Source: Streptomyces sp. CBMA152 (GTDB taxonomy: Bacteria > Actinomycetota > Actinomycetes > Streptomycetales > Streptomycetaceae). Taken from it: a DNA stretch of 64,000 nucleotides. Under the pieces are notes generated by a model, which saw only the letters and a list, made by a program, of their open reading frames with translations, ran no database searches and was not told the origin of the DNA. Location: NCBI RefSeq assembly GCF_014596475.1, contig NZ_MECJ01000006.1:62001-126000 (forward strand), given 5' to 3'. Below, piece by piece: positions 41,095 to 49,836 of the stretch. Position numbers and translations under genes: made by a program. Position 1 is the first letter of the stretch. Each line of letters opens with the position of its first letter.

Positions 41095-42579
41095 ATGGAA
41101 ACCCATCAGCACCGTACCGACGCCCTGGTCGTCGGCAGCGGTTACGCCGGATCGATCGCGGCCCTGCGGCTCGCCGAGGCCGGGATCGCCACGATCGTGC
41201 TGGAGCGCGGCCGCCGCTGGCAGGTCCGCGCCGACGGCGACACCTTCGCCACCCAGCACCGGCCGGACGGCCGCGCGTCCTGGCTGAGCCCCAAGTCCCC
41301 GCTGACCGACCGGGAGCTGGACATCTACCCGGGTGTCCTGGAATCCCTGGAGGGCGAGGGTCTGACGATGATCGCGGCGGCCGGTGTGGGCGGCGCCTCG
41401 CTGCTCAGCAACGGCACCATGGTCGAGCCCTCGCCCGCGCTGGCGAGTCGGGCGTTCGGGGACTTCCTCGACCAGCAGGAGATGCACGACGTCTGGTATC
41501 CGCAGGCCCGGGAGCTGATCGGCTGCTCCCCGATACCGAAGGACATCCTCGACTCCGAGTTCTACCGCTCCTCGCGCGACTTCATGAGCCAGCTGGAGCG
41601 GGCGGGCATCCCGTACGACCTGGTCGACCTGGCCGTCGACTGGGACACGGTCCGCGAGGAGATGGCGGGCCGCCGGGAGGCCTCGCACATCGCCGGGCTC
41701 AACGTCTTCGGCGTCAACAGCGGGGCCCAGCGCAGCATGGACGTCACCGTGCTCGCCCGCGCCGAGGCCACCGGCCGGGTCGAGGTGCGGCCGCTGAGCC
41801 TGGTCACCGGGATCCGCCCGGAGGGCGAGGGCCATGTGGTCGCGTACGACGAACTGGACGAGAGCGGCAGGGTGGTGGCCCGGCACGAGGTGCACACCAC
41901 GCATCTGGTCCTCGCGGCCGGCACGCTCGGCACCACCCGGCTGCTGATGCGCGCGAAGGCCCTGGGGCATCTGCCGGACCTGGACGACTCGATCGGCACC
42001 CGGGTCGGCAACAGCGAGGTGATCACCGCGCGGACCGGGATGGCCCCCAACAACCCGGCGCAGGGCGGCCCTTGCTCGATCGTCGTCAAGGACTGGCAGG
42101 ACAACCCGCACGCCCCGGTCACCCTGCTCAACTTCCCCTGGGTGGACGCCCCGTCCGACGAGGGGTGGATCACCACGATCGGTGCCTCGCCCACCGAACC
42201 GCTCGGCTCCTTCCGCTACGACGCGGCCAAGGACGACGTCGTCCTCAACTGGCCCGTGGAGGACCCGCGCGCGGTGCGGGCGACCGACGCGGTCCGGCAC
42301 ACCCTGGACCGGCTGAACGCGGCAACGCCGGGCAGCAAGACCGCCTTCAACCGTATCGGCACCACCGGCGGCAACGTGGTCGGCGGTGTGCCGCTGGGCC
42401 TGGCCACCACCGCCGACGGCTCGGTGCGCGGCGCGCGCAACCTGTACGTCGTCGACGGCTCGCTGCTGCACGGCTCGTCCGGCGCCGTGCCGCCGGCGCT
42501 CACCATCGCGGCGGTCGCCCTGCGCGTGACCGCCCTCCTGGTGCCCGCCGTCGCGGGCGCCTGGGTCGCCGGCGTCTGA
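41095..42579 (+). CDS. GMC-family FAD oxidoreductase (cholesterol-oxidase-like)
   Basis: A 494-residue flavoenzyme with FAD-binding VVGSGYAGSIAALRLAEAG and GVGGASLLSNGTMVEPS. The substrate/flavin domain resembles the cholesterol-oxidase branch (SMDVTVLARAEATG, VLAAGTLGTTRLLMRA, NLYVVDGSLLHGSSGAVPPALTIAAVA). It has no signal peptide, unlike the secreted cholesterol oxidases, so it should oxidise an alcohol intermediate in the cytoplasm. SD AGAGAGG precedes ATG 41095. Two tandem hairpins separate it from the convergent LLM gene. Confidence 0.85.
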   Translation: METHQHRTDALVVGSGYAGSIAALRLAEAGIATIVLERGRRWQVRADGDTFATQHRPDGRASWLSPKSPLTDRELDIYPGVLESLEGEGLTMIAAAGVGGASLLSNGTMVEPSPALASRAFGDFLDQQEMHDVWYPQARELIGCSPIPKDILDSEFYRSSRDFMSQLERAGIPYDLVDLAVDWDTVREEMAGRREASHIAGLNVFGVNSGAQRSMDVTVLARAEATGRVEVRPLSLVTGIRPEGEGHVVAYDELDESGRVVARHEVHTTHLVLAAGTLGTTRLLMRAKALGHLPDLDDSIGTRVGNSEVITARTGMAPNNPAQGGPCSIVVKDWQDNPHAPVTLLNFPWVDAPSDEGWITTIGASPTEPLGSFRYDAAKDDVVLNWPVEDPRAVRATDAVRHTLDRLNAATPGSKTAFNRIGTTGGNVVGGVPLGLATTADGSVRGARNLYVVDGSLLHGSSGAVPPALTIAAVALRVTALLVPAVAGAWVAGV

Positions 42580-42582
42580 GCA

Positions 42583-42616
42583 CTGTGGCCGCGCACGGAA
42601 ACGTGCGCGGCCACAG
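42583..42616. terminator. 14-bp hairpin terminator after the GMC oxidoreductase
   Basis: CTGTGGCCGCGCAC pairs with GTGCGCGGCCACAG around loop GGAAAC. Confidence 0.88.
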
Positions 42617-42642
42617 ACGTGCGCGGACGGCGGACATACGAG

Positions 42643-42677
42643 AGGGGCTCCCCCCGAAACCATCGGGGGGAGCCCCT
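42643..42677. terminator. 15-bp hairpin terminator after the LLM monooxygenase operon
   Basis: AGGGGCTCCCCCCGA and TCGGGGGGAGCCCCT with a 5-nt loop, 24 nt downstream of the minus-strand stop at 42701. Confidence 0.88.
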
Positions 42678-42700
42678 TCCTCGTACCAACTGCTCGGTGT

Positions 42701-43756
42701 CTAGCGGAAGTTCGGGATGACCTGCTCGGCGAAGAGGCGGGCGGTGCGGGTGGTCTCCTCGAAGCTCGGGTTGCCCGAGATCATCTGGAGGCTGATGGTG
42801 ACGTCGCCGTACCACTCGCGGATGGTGCGCAGCCGCTCGGTGATCTCCTCCGGGCTGCCGACGAGGGTCTTGTTCTCGGCGAGCGTCTTGTCGAAGTCGG
42901 ACCGCTTGACCTTGTCGACGATCTCCTCGTACCCCTGGTAGCCCTCGCTGCGGCGGGTGCCCCAGGCGGCCACGGCGTCGATCATCACCGCGTTGGTGCG
43001 CTGGTTGTACTCGCGGCCCTTGGCCTTGGCCTCGGCGGCGTCCTCGGCGAGGTAGCAGCCGTAGCTGAGGTGCACCTCGTCGCCGCCCGCCGGGTGACCC
43101 GCCTCGGCGTACGCCTTGCGGTAGAGGGTCAGCATCTCCTGGACCTTCTCGCGCTTGGAGATGGACGGCACGAGCAGCAGTCCGTGGCCGTCGCGGCCGG
43201 CCTGCTCGCAGGACGACGGCGTGATGGCCGCGGCCACCAGGATGCGCGGGTGCGGGCGCTGGTAGGGGCGGGGCAGCAGGGTGACCGGACCGAACTTGTA
43301 GAACTCGCTGTCCCAGACCACGTTCTCCTCGGCCCACAGCTTCTGGCAGGCCTTGAGACCGTCGACGAACCGGGGGCGGCTCTCGTCCATGGCCAGCTCG
43401 AACGCGTCGAACTCGTCGGGCAGGAAGGCCCGGCCGAAGCCCACCTGGAGGCGGCCCTTGGAGATGTTGTCCAGCATGGCGAGCTTGCCCGCCAGCTTCA
43501 GCGGGTGCGTGAAGGCCGGGATGACGGCGCCGGTGACCAGCTTGATACGGCTGGTACGGGCCGCGGCGGCGGCCAGGAACGTCACCGGGTCGGGGCTGTA
43601 GCCGCCGTACTTGAAGAAGTAGTGCTCGACGGTCTTGATGTGGTCGTAGCCGAGCTCCTCGGCCAGTTCCACGAGCCGCAGCGCCTCGTCGAAGTACTGG
43701 TCGGCCGGCTTGTCGTCCGGACCGACCGTGGGGAAGAAATTGATACCGAATTCCAT
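42701..43756 (-). CDS. LLM-class flavin-dependent monooxygenase (luciferase-like)
   Basis: A 351-residue TIM-barrel enzyme of the bacterial-luciferase superfamily: MEFGINFFPTVG at the N-terminus, TVEHYFFKYGGYSPDPVTFLAAAAARTSRIKL and GRLQVGFGRAF are typical. It uses FMNH2 from a reductase, probably the product of 39164-39709, to oxygenate an organic substrate. ATG 43756 has GGAG 5 nt upstream. It is the last gene of a minus-strand run starting at 46302; the 68-nt spacer before it is the largest in that run. Confidence 0.85.
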   Translation of the reverse strand: MEFGINFFPTVGPDDKPADQYFDEALRLVELAEELGYDHIKTVEHYFFKYGGYSPDPVTFLAAAAARTSRIKLVTGAVIPAFTHPLKLAGKLAMLDNISKGRLQVGFGRAFLPDEFDAFELAMDESRPRFVDGLKACQKLWAEENVVWDSEFYKFGPVTLLPRPYQRPHPRILVAAAITPSSCEQAGRDGHGLLLVPSISKREKVQEMLTLYRKAYAEAGHPAGGDEVHLSYGCYLAEDAAEAKAKGREYNQRTNAVMIDAVAAWGTRRSEGYQGYEEIVDKVKRSDFDKTLAENKTLVGSPEEITERLRTIREWYGDVTISLQMISGNPSFEETTRTARLFAEQVIPNFR

Positions 43757-43824
43757 CGCTGCTCCATGTGTCTCAGGTTCGGCACTTCAAGGCCGGGTTT
43801 GCTCGGAATAGGGCCGGGTCGTGC

Positions 43825-44598
43825 TCAGAACACGACTCCGGCGCCGCCGTCCACCGGCAGCACGAGGCCGGTGGCGTAGGAGGCTTCGGGGCGGGCGAGG
43901 TTCACCAGCCACCAGGCGATCTCCTCGGGCTGCCCCACCCGCCCGAGCGGCACCCGGGCGCGCTGGCGTTCACGCAGCCGGGCGACGCCCTCGGCGTCCA
44001 GGCCCGCGTGCTCGCCGATCGGGGTCTCGACCGGGCCGGGCGCGACGCCCGCGACCCGGATGCCGCGCGGTGCGAGCTCCAACGCCCAGGTGCGGGTGAG
44101 GAAGTCGAGCGCGGTCTTGGTGGCGCCGTACACCGAATGACCGGGCCAGCCGCGCTGGTTGCCCGCGGTGGTGACGTTGATGACGGTGCCCTTGGCCGCC
44201 TCCAGGTGGGGCAGGGCCTCCTGGGTGAGGAAGAGCGGCGCCAGGAGGTTGGTGGCGACCTGGCGGTGTGTGTCGTCCGGCTCGATGCGGCCGAGCGGCG
44301 CGGACCGCATGGTCACCGCGTTGTTGATCAGGACGTCGACGCCGCCGAGTTCACGTACGGCCGCCTCGACGATCGCGCGCGGTCCCTCCGGCGCCGAGAC
44401 GTCGGCGGCGAACGGGTGGATGCCCGGGCGCCCGTCGGCGGTCTCGTGCAGCCGGGCTGCTCCGCGCCCGACGGCCAGGACGCGGGCGCCCTCGTCGGCG
44501 AAGGCGTGCGCGACCGCCCGGCCGATGCCGGTCCCGGCACCGGTGACGACGACGGCCCGGCCGGTCAGACCGGTGCCGTCGCCGGCCGGGCCGGTCAC
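43825..44598 (-). CDS. Short-chain dehydrogenase/reductase
   Basis: A 257-residue SDR with TGAGTGIG, NNAV, a catalytic YGATK and the C-terminal TGLVLPVDGG. The usual catalytic Ser sits in NVTTAGNQRGW, where Thr replaces it, so activity may depend on that Thr. GTG 44598 overlaps the stop of the preceding gene (GTGA), giving translational coupling. It acts on an unknown ketone or alcohol in the pathway and belongs to the operon with three SnoaL-fold proteins. Confidence 0.83.
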   Translation of the reverse strand: MTGPAGDGTGLTGRAVVVTGAGTGIGRAVAHAFADEGARVLAVGRGAARLHETADGRPGIHPFAADVSAPEGPRAIVEAAVRELGGVDVLINNAVTMRSAPLGRIEPDDTHRQVATNLLAPLFLTQEALPHLEAAKGTVINVTTAGNQRGWPGHSVYGATKTALDFLTRTWALELAPRGIRVAGVAPGPVETPIGEHAGLDAEGVARLRERQRARVPLGRVGQPEEIAWWLVNLARPEASYATGLVLPVDGGAGVVF

Positions 44599-45056
44599 AG
44601 CTCCGTGCGCTCTCCGTCGGAGCCGACCGGCGACCACCACAGGTTGCCCCGGGTCACCCCGTCGGCGAACAGGGCGCTGCGGCCCTCGACGATCTTGCCG
44701 TTCTCCCAGCGGAGCATGTGCACGCCCTCGACCTGGAGACGCTCGTACGGGGAGGTGGTGCCCTCCTCGGCGTGCGCGCGGTAGCCGTCGAGCTGGTAGA
44801 TGTCGACGGAGATGCCGTCTGCCTCGTTGATGAGGATGTGGTGGGTGTCGGCGGTGATGCGGCCGCCGCAGGCCTCGCCCAGCTTGCCCATCTTCTGGAG
44901 GTAGTCGTCCAGGCCGTTGAACCAGCCGGCGAACTGGTGGTTGCCGGGCATCTGGAAGCGCAGGTCCTCGGACCAGTACTCGGTGATCTTGTCCCGGTCG
45001 CCGGTCATGAGGGCCGCGTACGCCGCCTCCACGCGCTCACGTGTCAGATCGGCCAT
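44595..45056 (-). CDS. SnoaL/NTF2-fold protein (ketosteroid-isomerase-like)
   Basis: A 153-residue protein with the NTF2-like pattern: an N-terminal helix pair (ERVEAAYAALMTGDRDKITEYWSEDLRFQMPG), hydrophobic strands (HHILINEADGISVDIYQLDGYRAH) and GVHMLRWENGKIVEGRSALFAD. Such proteins act as cyclases, isomerases or hydroxylases in polyketide and phenazine pathways; it does not look like PhzA/B. ATG 45056 has AGGAGG 6 nt upstream. The gene overlaps the end of the preceding one by 20 nt and the start of the SDR by 4. Confidence 0.75.
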   Translation of the reverse strand: MADLTRERVEAAYAALMTGDRDKITEYWSEDLRFQMPGNHQFAGWFNGLDDYLQKMGKLGEACGGRITADTHHILINEADGISVDIYQLDGYRAHAEEGTTSPYERLQVEGVHMLRWENGKIVEGRSALFADGVTRGNLWWSPVGSDGERTEL

Positions 45057-45543
45057 GGTGTTCCTCCTGCTCAGGGCCGGTGTGCGAACCGGCCACGCTG
45101 TCATGTGAGTTGACTCGGTGACGGACGAGCCAGCCGTCGTCGCGACGGACCAGCTCGTCCCGTCCGGTGGTGCTCAGATGGAGCTCGGCGCGACCGCCTC
45201 GCGGGGTCTGCACCAGGAGCGCGTTGTAGCGGGTGCGTACGGCGCCGTCCCCGATGTGCTGGACGGTGAGCATGCCGATCAGATACCGGCGCACCCGGCC
45301 GTCCGCCCGCCGCTCGCCGACCGCGCCCCGGGCCGCCGCCGCGATGGCGGCACGTCCTCGGCGTACGGGCGGCGCGTTCCCGGCGAAGACCTTGTCCGCC
45401 GGGGCCTCCTGCTCGAAGAGGGCGTCCTCGGTGAAGGTCAGCGCCCAGCGGTCGACGTCGCCCTCGCCGAGCAGCCGCACCTGGGTGGCGTAGAACCGCT
45501 GGATCTCGTCGAAGAGAGGGCCGTCGACAGTCTGCGGCGCCAT
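45037..45543 (-). CDS. SnoaL_4/ActVI-ORFA-like NTF2-fold protein, member 1 of a related pair
   Basis: A 168-residue NTF2-fold protein. It shares the layout FYATQVRLLGEGDVDRWALTFTED, then RYNALLVQTPRGG, AELHLSTTGRDELVRRDDGWLVRHR with the gene next to it (45548-46012), so the two are paralogues and may form a heterodimer. The family (ActVI-ORFA-like/SnoaL_4, also like dioxygenase beta subunits) occurs as cyclases or accessory dehydratases in aromatic-polyketide clusters. The C-terminal 20 residues are translated from the overlap with the next gene. Confidence 0.75.
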   Translation of the reverse strand: MAPQTVDGPLFDEIQRFYATQVRLLGEGDVDRWALTFTEDALFEQEAPADKVFAGNAPPVRRGRAAIAAAARGAVGERRADGRVRRYLIGMLTVQHIGDGAVRTRYNALLVQTPRGGRAELHLSTTGRDELVRRDDGWLVRHRVNSHDSVAGSHTGPEQEEHHGRSDT

Positions 45544-45547
45544 CGGA

Positions 45548-46012
45548 TCAGACCCCGTCGTGGAAGATGTCGCGGTGCTTGATCAGCCACTGACCGTCGC
45601 GCCGCACCAGCAGGTCGGCGCCGGTGGTGCTCAGGTACACCGACGCCTTGCCGCCGCGCGGGGTCTCGAAGACGACCGCGTAGTACGTGGTGCGCACGGC
45701 CTCCTCGTCGCCCGCGCCGGGCGTCCCGGGGGTCGCGACGACCATCGAGAACCAGTGCCGGCGCTGGACGTCGCGGGCCGCGAGCCGGTCGATGCCGCGC
45801 CGCATCGACGTGGCGATGAACGAACGGCCGCTCCACGGCTCGGGCTTGACGTTCTGCGCGAAGACACCGTCCTCGGTGAACCCGTCCGCCCAGCCCTCGG
45901 CGTCGCCGCCGTCGAGCAGCTGCATGTGGTGGGCGTAGAACTGCAGGATCTGCGCGTACGACTCGGCCGAGACGGCGGAGAGGTCCGCGGCCGTGGCGGC
46001 AGGGGCGGTCAT
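45548..46012 (-). CDS. SnoaL_4/ActVI-ORFA-like NTF2-fold protein, member 2 of a related pair
   Basis: A 154-residue paralogue of the adjacent gene: [72 protein letters not shown] 46012 overlaps the ABM stop by 4 nt (ATGA). It is likely cytoplasmic and acts on an aromatic or polyketide-like intermediate. Exact chemistry is unknown. Confidence 0.78.
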   Translation of the reverse strand: MTAPAATAADLSAVSAESYAQILQFYAHHMQLLDGGDAEGWADGFTEDGVFAQNVKPEPWSGRSFIATSMRRGIDRLAARDVQRRHWFSMVVATPGTPGAGDEEAVRTTYYAVVFETPRGGKASVYLSTTGADLLVRRDGQWLIKHRDIFHDGV

Positions 46013-46302
46013 CGGGCCACACCCTCGACGACGACGTCGCTCATGTGCGGCTCGCCCTTGATGACGGTGCCGAGCGCCTTGAGGCGGGCACGGAACTCGG
46101 GCTCGGCCAGCGCCTTGTCGAAGGACTCGTTGCTGTCCCACTCGGCCACGTTGAAGTAGGTGCCCGGCTCCTTCTGCGAACGGAGCAGCTGGTAGCGGAT
46201 CAGACCGGGCTGCTCCTCCATGAACTCCGCGACGTGCGCGTAGATCCGCTCCAGCTCCTCGGGCTTGCCGATGAGCGTCAGCTTGTTGACGAAGACGACC
46301 AC
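46009..46302 (-). CDS. Antibiotic biosynthesis monooxygenase (ABM/ActVA-ORF6-like) domain protein
   Basis: A 97-residue single-domain ABM protein, a dimeric ferredoxin-like fold: [20 protein letters not shown], then [16 protein letters not shown] and [18 protein letters not shown]. Members catalyse cofactor-free anthrone-type oxidation or act as cyclases. GTG 46302 has GAGGAG 5 nt upstream. It is the first gene of the minus-strand operon ABM, two SnoaL_4 proteins, SnoaL, SDR, LLM, and is divergent from the FAD hydroxylase at 46564. Confidence 0.85.
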   Translation of the reverse strand: MVVFVNKLTLIGKPEELERIYAHVAEFMEEQPGLIRYQLLRSQKEPGTYFNVAEWDSNESFDKALAEPEFRARLKALGTVIKGEPHMSDVVVEGVAR

Positions 46303-46563
46303 GAAGACTCCTCGGTAGGACGAACGGTGTCACCCGGGCACCGGCCTGTGCGGCAGACCGTTCCCCCGGCCCGCAGGGGCCGGCGCCCCGGGCACCGTCC
46401 ACACTTCCGGCCGCCGCTGATGCCTGGTTGGTGACTCGTTGGAGGACGGCGACAGGCGTCACGACCGAGCCCCCAGCCCGTCGGCATCGCCTCCCGATCC
46501 GGTCACCGTCCGCGCTGCCGATGCTGAGCGCATCGTCCTTGTCCACCGAATCCGGGAGTGCCC

Positions 46564-48150
46564 GTGTCCGAGGCATCCGTGCCTGTCCTCATAGCCGGCG
46601 GCGGTCTGTCAGGTCTGTCCACCGCACTCTTCCTCGGCCTGCACGGTGTGCAGCCGCTGCTGGTCGAGAAGCACCCCGGCACCTCCGTCGTGATGAAGGC
46701 GCGGGGCCAGTACCCGCACACGATGGAGGCGCTGCGCATCGCCGGTGTGGCCGACCGGATCACCGCCGCCTCGCCGGGCGGCACCGGCGACTTCTACATG
46801 GCGCTCGCCGAGACCCTCTCCGGCCCCGTACTGCGCGGCATCATGACGCAGGGCGAGATGAGCATGAACCATGTCTCGCCCGAGGAGTGGGCCATGGCCA
46901 GCCAGGAGCTCACCGAGGAGATCCTGGCCGACCGCGCCCGCGAGCTGGGCGCCGAACTCGCCTTCGGCACCGAGCTCGTCTCCTTCACCCAGGACGCCGA
47001 CGGGGTCACCGCGCTGCTGCGCGAGGTGAAGAGCGGCGCCGAACGCACCGTACGCACCCAGCAGTTGGTGGCCTCCGACGGCCGCCACAGCCGGGTGCGC
47101 CGCGCCCTCGGTCTCGGCGCGCACGGCCGGGGCCGGCTCGGCGAGGTGTTCCGGGTCTTCTTCGACGCGGACATGAGCGGCCCGCTCAAGGGGCTGGAGG
47201 GCGGCGTCACCGAGGCCCGCCGCTTCGCCCTGTTCCATCTGCTGCACCCGGTGCCGGGCGTCTTCTACACGACGGACATCCCGGGCCGCTACGGCTACAT
47301 CCGCGGGATGACCAAGGAGCAGCCCGACTTCACGAACTACTCCGAGGAGCAGTGCGCCGCTCTCGTACGCACCGGTCTGGGCATGCCCGACCTGGAGCTG
47401 ACGGTGGCGGGCTCGGGTCTCACCGAGATCGTGAGCGAGGTCGTGGACCGCTTCTCCGTGGGGCGGGTGCACCTCGTGGGCGACGCCGCGAAGGTGGTGC
47501 CGGCGCCGGGCGGGCTCGGCGGCAACACGGCCATCATGGACGGCTTCTACCTCGCCTGGAAGCTCGCCATGACCGTGACGGGCCAGGCCGGTCCGGGGCT
47601 GCTGACCAGCCATGACGCCGAGCGCAGGCCGGTCTCCGACATGATCGCGGAGCAGCAGTTCGCCAACACGGTGGAACGCCTCGGCCCCGACCTCGACGAC
47701 GGTACGGCGGCGGCTCCCATCGACCCGGTCGTCCAGGTCTTCGGTTACCGCGTCGCCCAGGGCGCGGTGGTCCTTGAGCCGGGCGACGAGGGGGAGTTGC
47801 TGGAGGACCCGACCGCGCCCACCGGACGTCCGGGCTCACGTGCGCCATACGTATCGCTCGACGGCGGCGGCTCCACCACCGCCCTGTTCGGCCGGTCCTT
47901 CGTCCTGCTCGTCGGGGCCGACGGCGACGGGTGGGAGGACGCGGCCAAGGAGGCGGCCGACCGGCTCGGCATCACTCTCGCCGTCCACCGTACGAGCGGC
48001 TGGGAGAAGACGTACGGCGTCACGTCCACGGGGGCCACGCTGGTGCGCCCCGACCGCTTCATCGCCTGGCGCGCGGCCGACGACTCGGGGACCGGTGGCC
48101 TGGAAGCCGCCCTGCGTACGGTCCTCGACCGCCCCGCGCGCCGACCCTAA
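46564..48150 (+). CDS. FAD-dependent aromatic hydroxylase (PheA/TfdB, polyketide-oxygenase-like)
   Basis: A 528-residue class A flavoprotein monooxygenase: FAD motif IAGGGLSGLSTALFLGLHG, the DG region ASDGRHSRVRRALG, and GDAAKVVPAPGGLGGNTAIMDG. A C-terminal thioredoxin-like domain (about 390-528) is present, as in phenol and polyketide hydroxylases. It uses NAD(P)H and O2 to hydroxylate an aromatic ring. GTG 46564 follows GGGAG at 5 nt; GTG 46558 is the alternative. It is divergent from the ABM operon and followed by an NmrA-like gene 33 nt downstream. Confidence 0.87.
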   Translation: MSEASVPVLIAGGGLSGLSTALFLGLHGVQPLLVEKHPGTSVVMKARGQYPHTMEALRIAGVADRITAASPGGTGDFYMALAETLSGPVLRGIMTQGEMSMNHVSPEEWAMASQELTEEILADRARELGAELAFGTELVSFTQDADGVTALLREVKSGAERTVRTQQLVASDGRHSRVRRALGLGAHGRGRLGEVFRVFFDADMSGPLKGLEGGVTEARRFALFHLLHPVPGVFYTTDIPGRYGYIRGMTKEQPDFTNYSEEQCAALVRTGLGMPDLELTVAGSGLTEIVSEVVDRFSVGRVHLVGDAAKVVPAPGGLGGNTAIMDGFYLAWKLAMTVTGQAGPGLLTSHDAERRPVSDMIAEQQFANTVERLGPDLDDGTAAAPIDPVVQVFGYRVAQGAVVLEPGDEGELLEDPTAPTGRPGSRAPYVSLDGGGSTTALFGRSFVLLVGADGDGWEDAAKEAADRLGITLAVHRTSGWEKTYGVTSTGATLVRPDRFIAWRAADDSGTGGLEAALRTVLDRPARRP

Positions 48151-48183
48151 CTGCCGTACCAAACAGCCGAATCGGAGATATCC

Positions 48184-49047
48184 ATGACCATTTTGGTGAC
48201 CGGGGCCACCGGCAACGTCGGCGGCAAGGTGCTGGCGCGCCTGCTCGCGGCAGGCCACCCCGTACGGGCCCTCACCCGCGACCCGTCCCGCGCCCAACTG
48301 CCCGACGGAATAGAGGTCGTGGGCGGCGACATGGGTCGGACCGACACACTCCCGGACGCGCTCGACGGCGTACGCAAGGTCTTCCTGATGTCGCTGGGCC
48401 ACAACAAGCGCACACACGACGCCCAGTTGATCGAGGTCGCGCGGAAGACGGGCGTGGAGCACATCGTGCAGCTCTCCACGCTCGGCGTGGCGGAGGTCGA
48501 GGAGGAGAACGACACGCCGCTGGGTCTGTGGCACCGCCAGGCCGAGCGGGCGGTGACGGAGTCGGGGCTCGCCTGGACGATCCTGCGGCCCAACGGGTTT
48601 ATGACGCACGCGCTCGGCTGGCGCGACGCCGTGCACGGGGACGGTGTGGTGCGCAGCCCCGTCGCCGATCTGCCGGAGGCGCTGATCGACCCCCGGGACA
48701 TCGCGGAGGTCGCGGTGCGCGCGCTGACCGAGCCGGGCCACGAGGGCCGTATTTACGCGCTCACCGGCCCCGAGGCGCTGACGGCCCGCGAGCAGGTGGC
48801 GGTGGTGGGTTCGGTGCTCGGCAGGCGGCTGCGCTTCGAGCAGATCTCCATCGAGGAGCACCATGCGGTCATGGCGCGGCTCTACGGGCAGGAGACCGCC
48901 GACGGTGTGATGGTGGCGCTGCGCAAGGCCCTGGAATCCGGCGACGACTTCCGGGGGCGGCTGTTCCCCGATGTCCGGCAGGTCCTCGGCCGCCCGGGCC
49001 ACAGCTTCCGCGAGTGGGTGGAGGCGCACACGGCCGCCTTCGCCTGA
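48184..49047 (+). CDS. NmrA-like NAD(P)-binding (atypical SDR) protein
   Basis: A 287-residue atypical SDR: TGATGNVGGKVLARLLAAGHPVRALTRDPSRA at the N-terminus, RKVFLMSLGH, and WTILRPNGFM in place of the usual YxxxK. It may act as a reductase on a quinone or other pathway intermediate, or as a redox sensor. It follows the FAD hydroxylase and is probably in the same transcript. Its stop codon lies inside a 39-bp perfect hairpin shared with the convergent gene. Confidence 0.82.
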   Translation: MTILVTGATGNVGGKVLARLLAAGHPVRALTRDPSRAQLPDGIEVVGGDMGRTDTLPDALDGVRKVFLMSLGHNKRTHDAQLIEVARKTGVEHIVQLSTLGVAEVEEENDTPLGLWHRQAERAVTESGLAWTILRPNGFMTHALGWRDAVHGDGVVRSPVADLPEALIDPRDIAEVAVRALTEPGHEGRIYALTGPEALTAREQVAVVGSVLGRRLRFEQISIEEHHAVMARLYGQETADGVMVALRKALESGDDFRGRLFPDVRQVLGRPGHSFREWVEAHTAAFA

Positions 49048-49122
49048 TCGGTCCGGAACGGCACGGTGCCCGGCGTCCGCCTCGCGGACGCCGGGCACCG
49101 TGCCGTTCCGGACCGATCAGGC
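49042..49122. terminator. 39-bp perfect inverted repeat covering two convergent stop codons
   Basis: Arms 49042-49080 and 49084-49122 are exact complements, with only CTC between them. The arms begin GCCTGATCGGTCCGG on each strand, so the last codon and TGA of both the NmrA-like and hemerythrin-like genes are inside the stem. It acts as a bidirectional terminator and would give both mRNAs a very stable 3' end. Confidence 0.92.
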
Positions 49123-49740
49123 CGCAGCTTGCGAGAAGGCGCGGGTCCGCTTCTCGTAGCGCGGGCGCCACACCGCCTTGTAGATCATCCGCACCGGCGG
49201 CGGCAGCGCGCCGAGCGCGGTGCGCTGTGTGTCGCCCGAGGCGCCGTCCAGCACCCACGGGAAGTACAGGGCGCCGCCCTTGAGGCCGAGCATTTTGCGC
49301 TGCTCGGTGCCGAAGATGTCGTACTCCTCCTGGCTCAGCACCGCCTGGACCACCGGGAGGGCCGCGCGCTCCTCGTGGTCGAGGTGGTGGACCAGTTTGT
49401 CGGCGACGGCGGCGACCAGAGCGGGCAGCCGCTGCTGCTGACCCTGGGTCAGCACGTCCTCGACGGCCTCCAGCGGCGGGTCGAGGACCTCGTGCTCGGC
49501 GTCCATCTCGTCGAGCATCCTCAACTGCGCGGGTTCGTCGGCGAGTTTGGCCCGCATCATCGGCCACAGGACCTTGTCCTCGGCGGTGTGATGGATCGTC
49601 AGAAAGGTCTGGAAGGTCTCCCAGCCGGTCCGGAAGGCCGAGCCGGGTGCCGTGCCCCGGTCCTCGGCGGCCGCGGCCAGCAGTCCCAGATCGCGCCGGA
49701 AGGCGTCGTGGGTCGCGTACATCAGCGTCAGGTCGGGCAT
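49117..49740 (-). CDS. Hemerythrin-like HHE-domain protein
   Basis: A 207-residue four-helix protein with His/Glu ligands for a di-iron site: THDAFRRDL, TIHHTAEDKVLWP, MDAEHEVLD and LVHHLDHEERAALP. The C-terminal 60 residues (FPWVLDGASGD, LPPPVRMIYKAVWRPRYEKR) are an extension found in a subset of actinobacterial members. It binds O2, NO or iron, or senses oxidants in the cytoplasm. It is divergent from the TetR gene across a strong palindrome and is probably repressed by that TetR. Confidence 0.85.
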   Translation of the reverse strand: MPDLTLMYATHDAFRRDLGLLAAAAEDRGTAPGSAFRTGWETFQTFLTIHHTAEDKVLWPMMRAKLADEPAQLRMLDEMDAEHEVLDPPLEAVEDVLTQGQQQRLPALVAAVADKLVHHLDHEERAALPVVQAVLSQEEYDIFGTEQRKMLGLKGGALYFPWVLDGASGDTQRTALGALPPPVRMIYKAVWRPRYEKRTRAFSQAAA

Positions 49741-49770
49741 GTGGTGGGCGCCGTCCTCGATAGAAAGTTA

Positions 49771-49836
49771 TGGGGCATGCTGTTCCGGATCTATGGAACA
49801 GCATGCCCCACGCCGAGATCCGGGGCAAGTTGTTCC
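49771..49836. promoter_or_regulatory. TetR-type operator: 16-bp palindrome arms plus a second half-site
   Basis: TGGGGCATGCTGTTCC (49771-49786) and its exact complement (49795-49810) with an 8-nt spacer. A related half-site CGGGGCAAGTTGTTCC follows at 49821-49836. The palindrome is 31 nt upstream of the hemerythrin-like start and 84 nt upstream of the TetR start, the usual place for a divergent-repressor operator. Confidence 0.75.

Noticed and set aside
44595..45056. PhzA/B identity for a SnoaL-fold protein
   Set aside because: Fold and size agree but the characteristic PhzB sequence stretches are not visible.
49042..49122. Inverted repeat of a mobile element
   Set aside because: It lies between convergent stop codons with a 3-nt loop and has no transposase; it fits a terminator.
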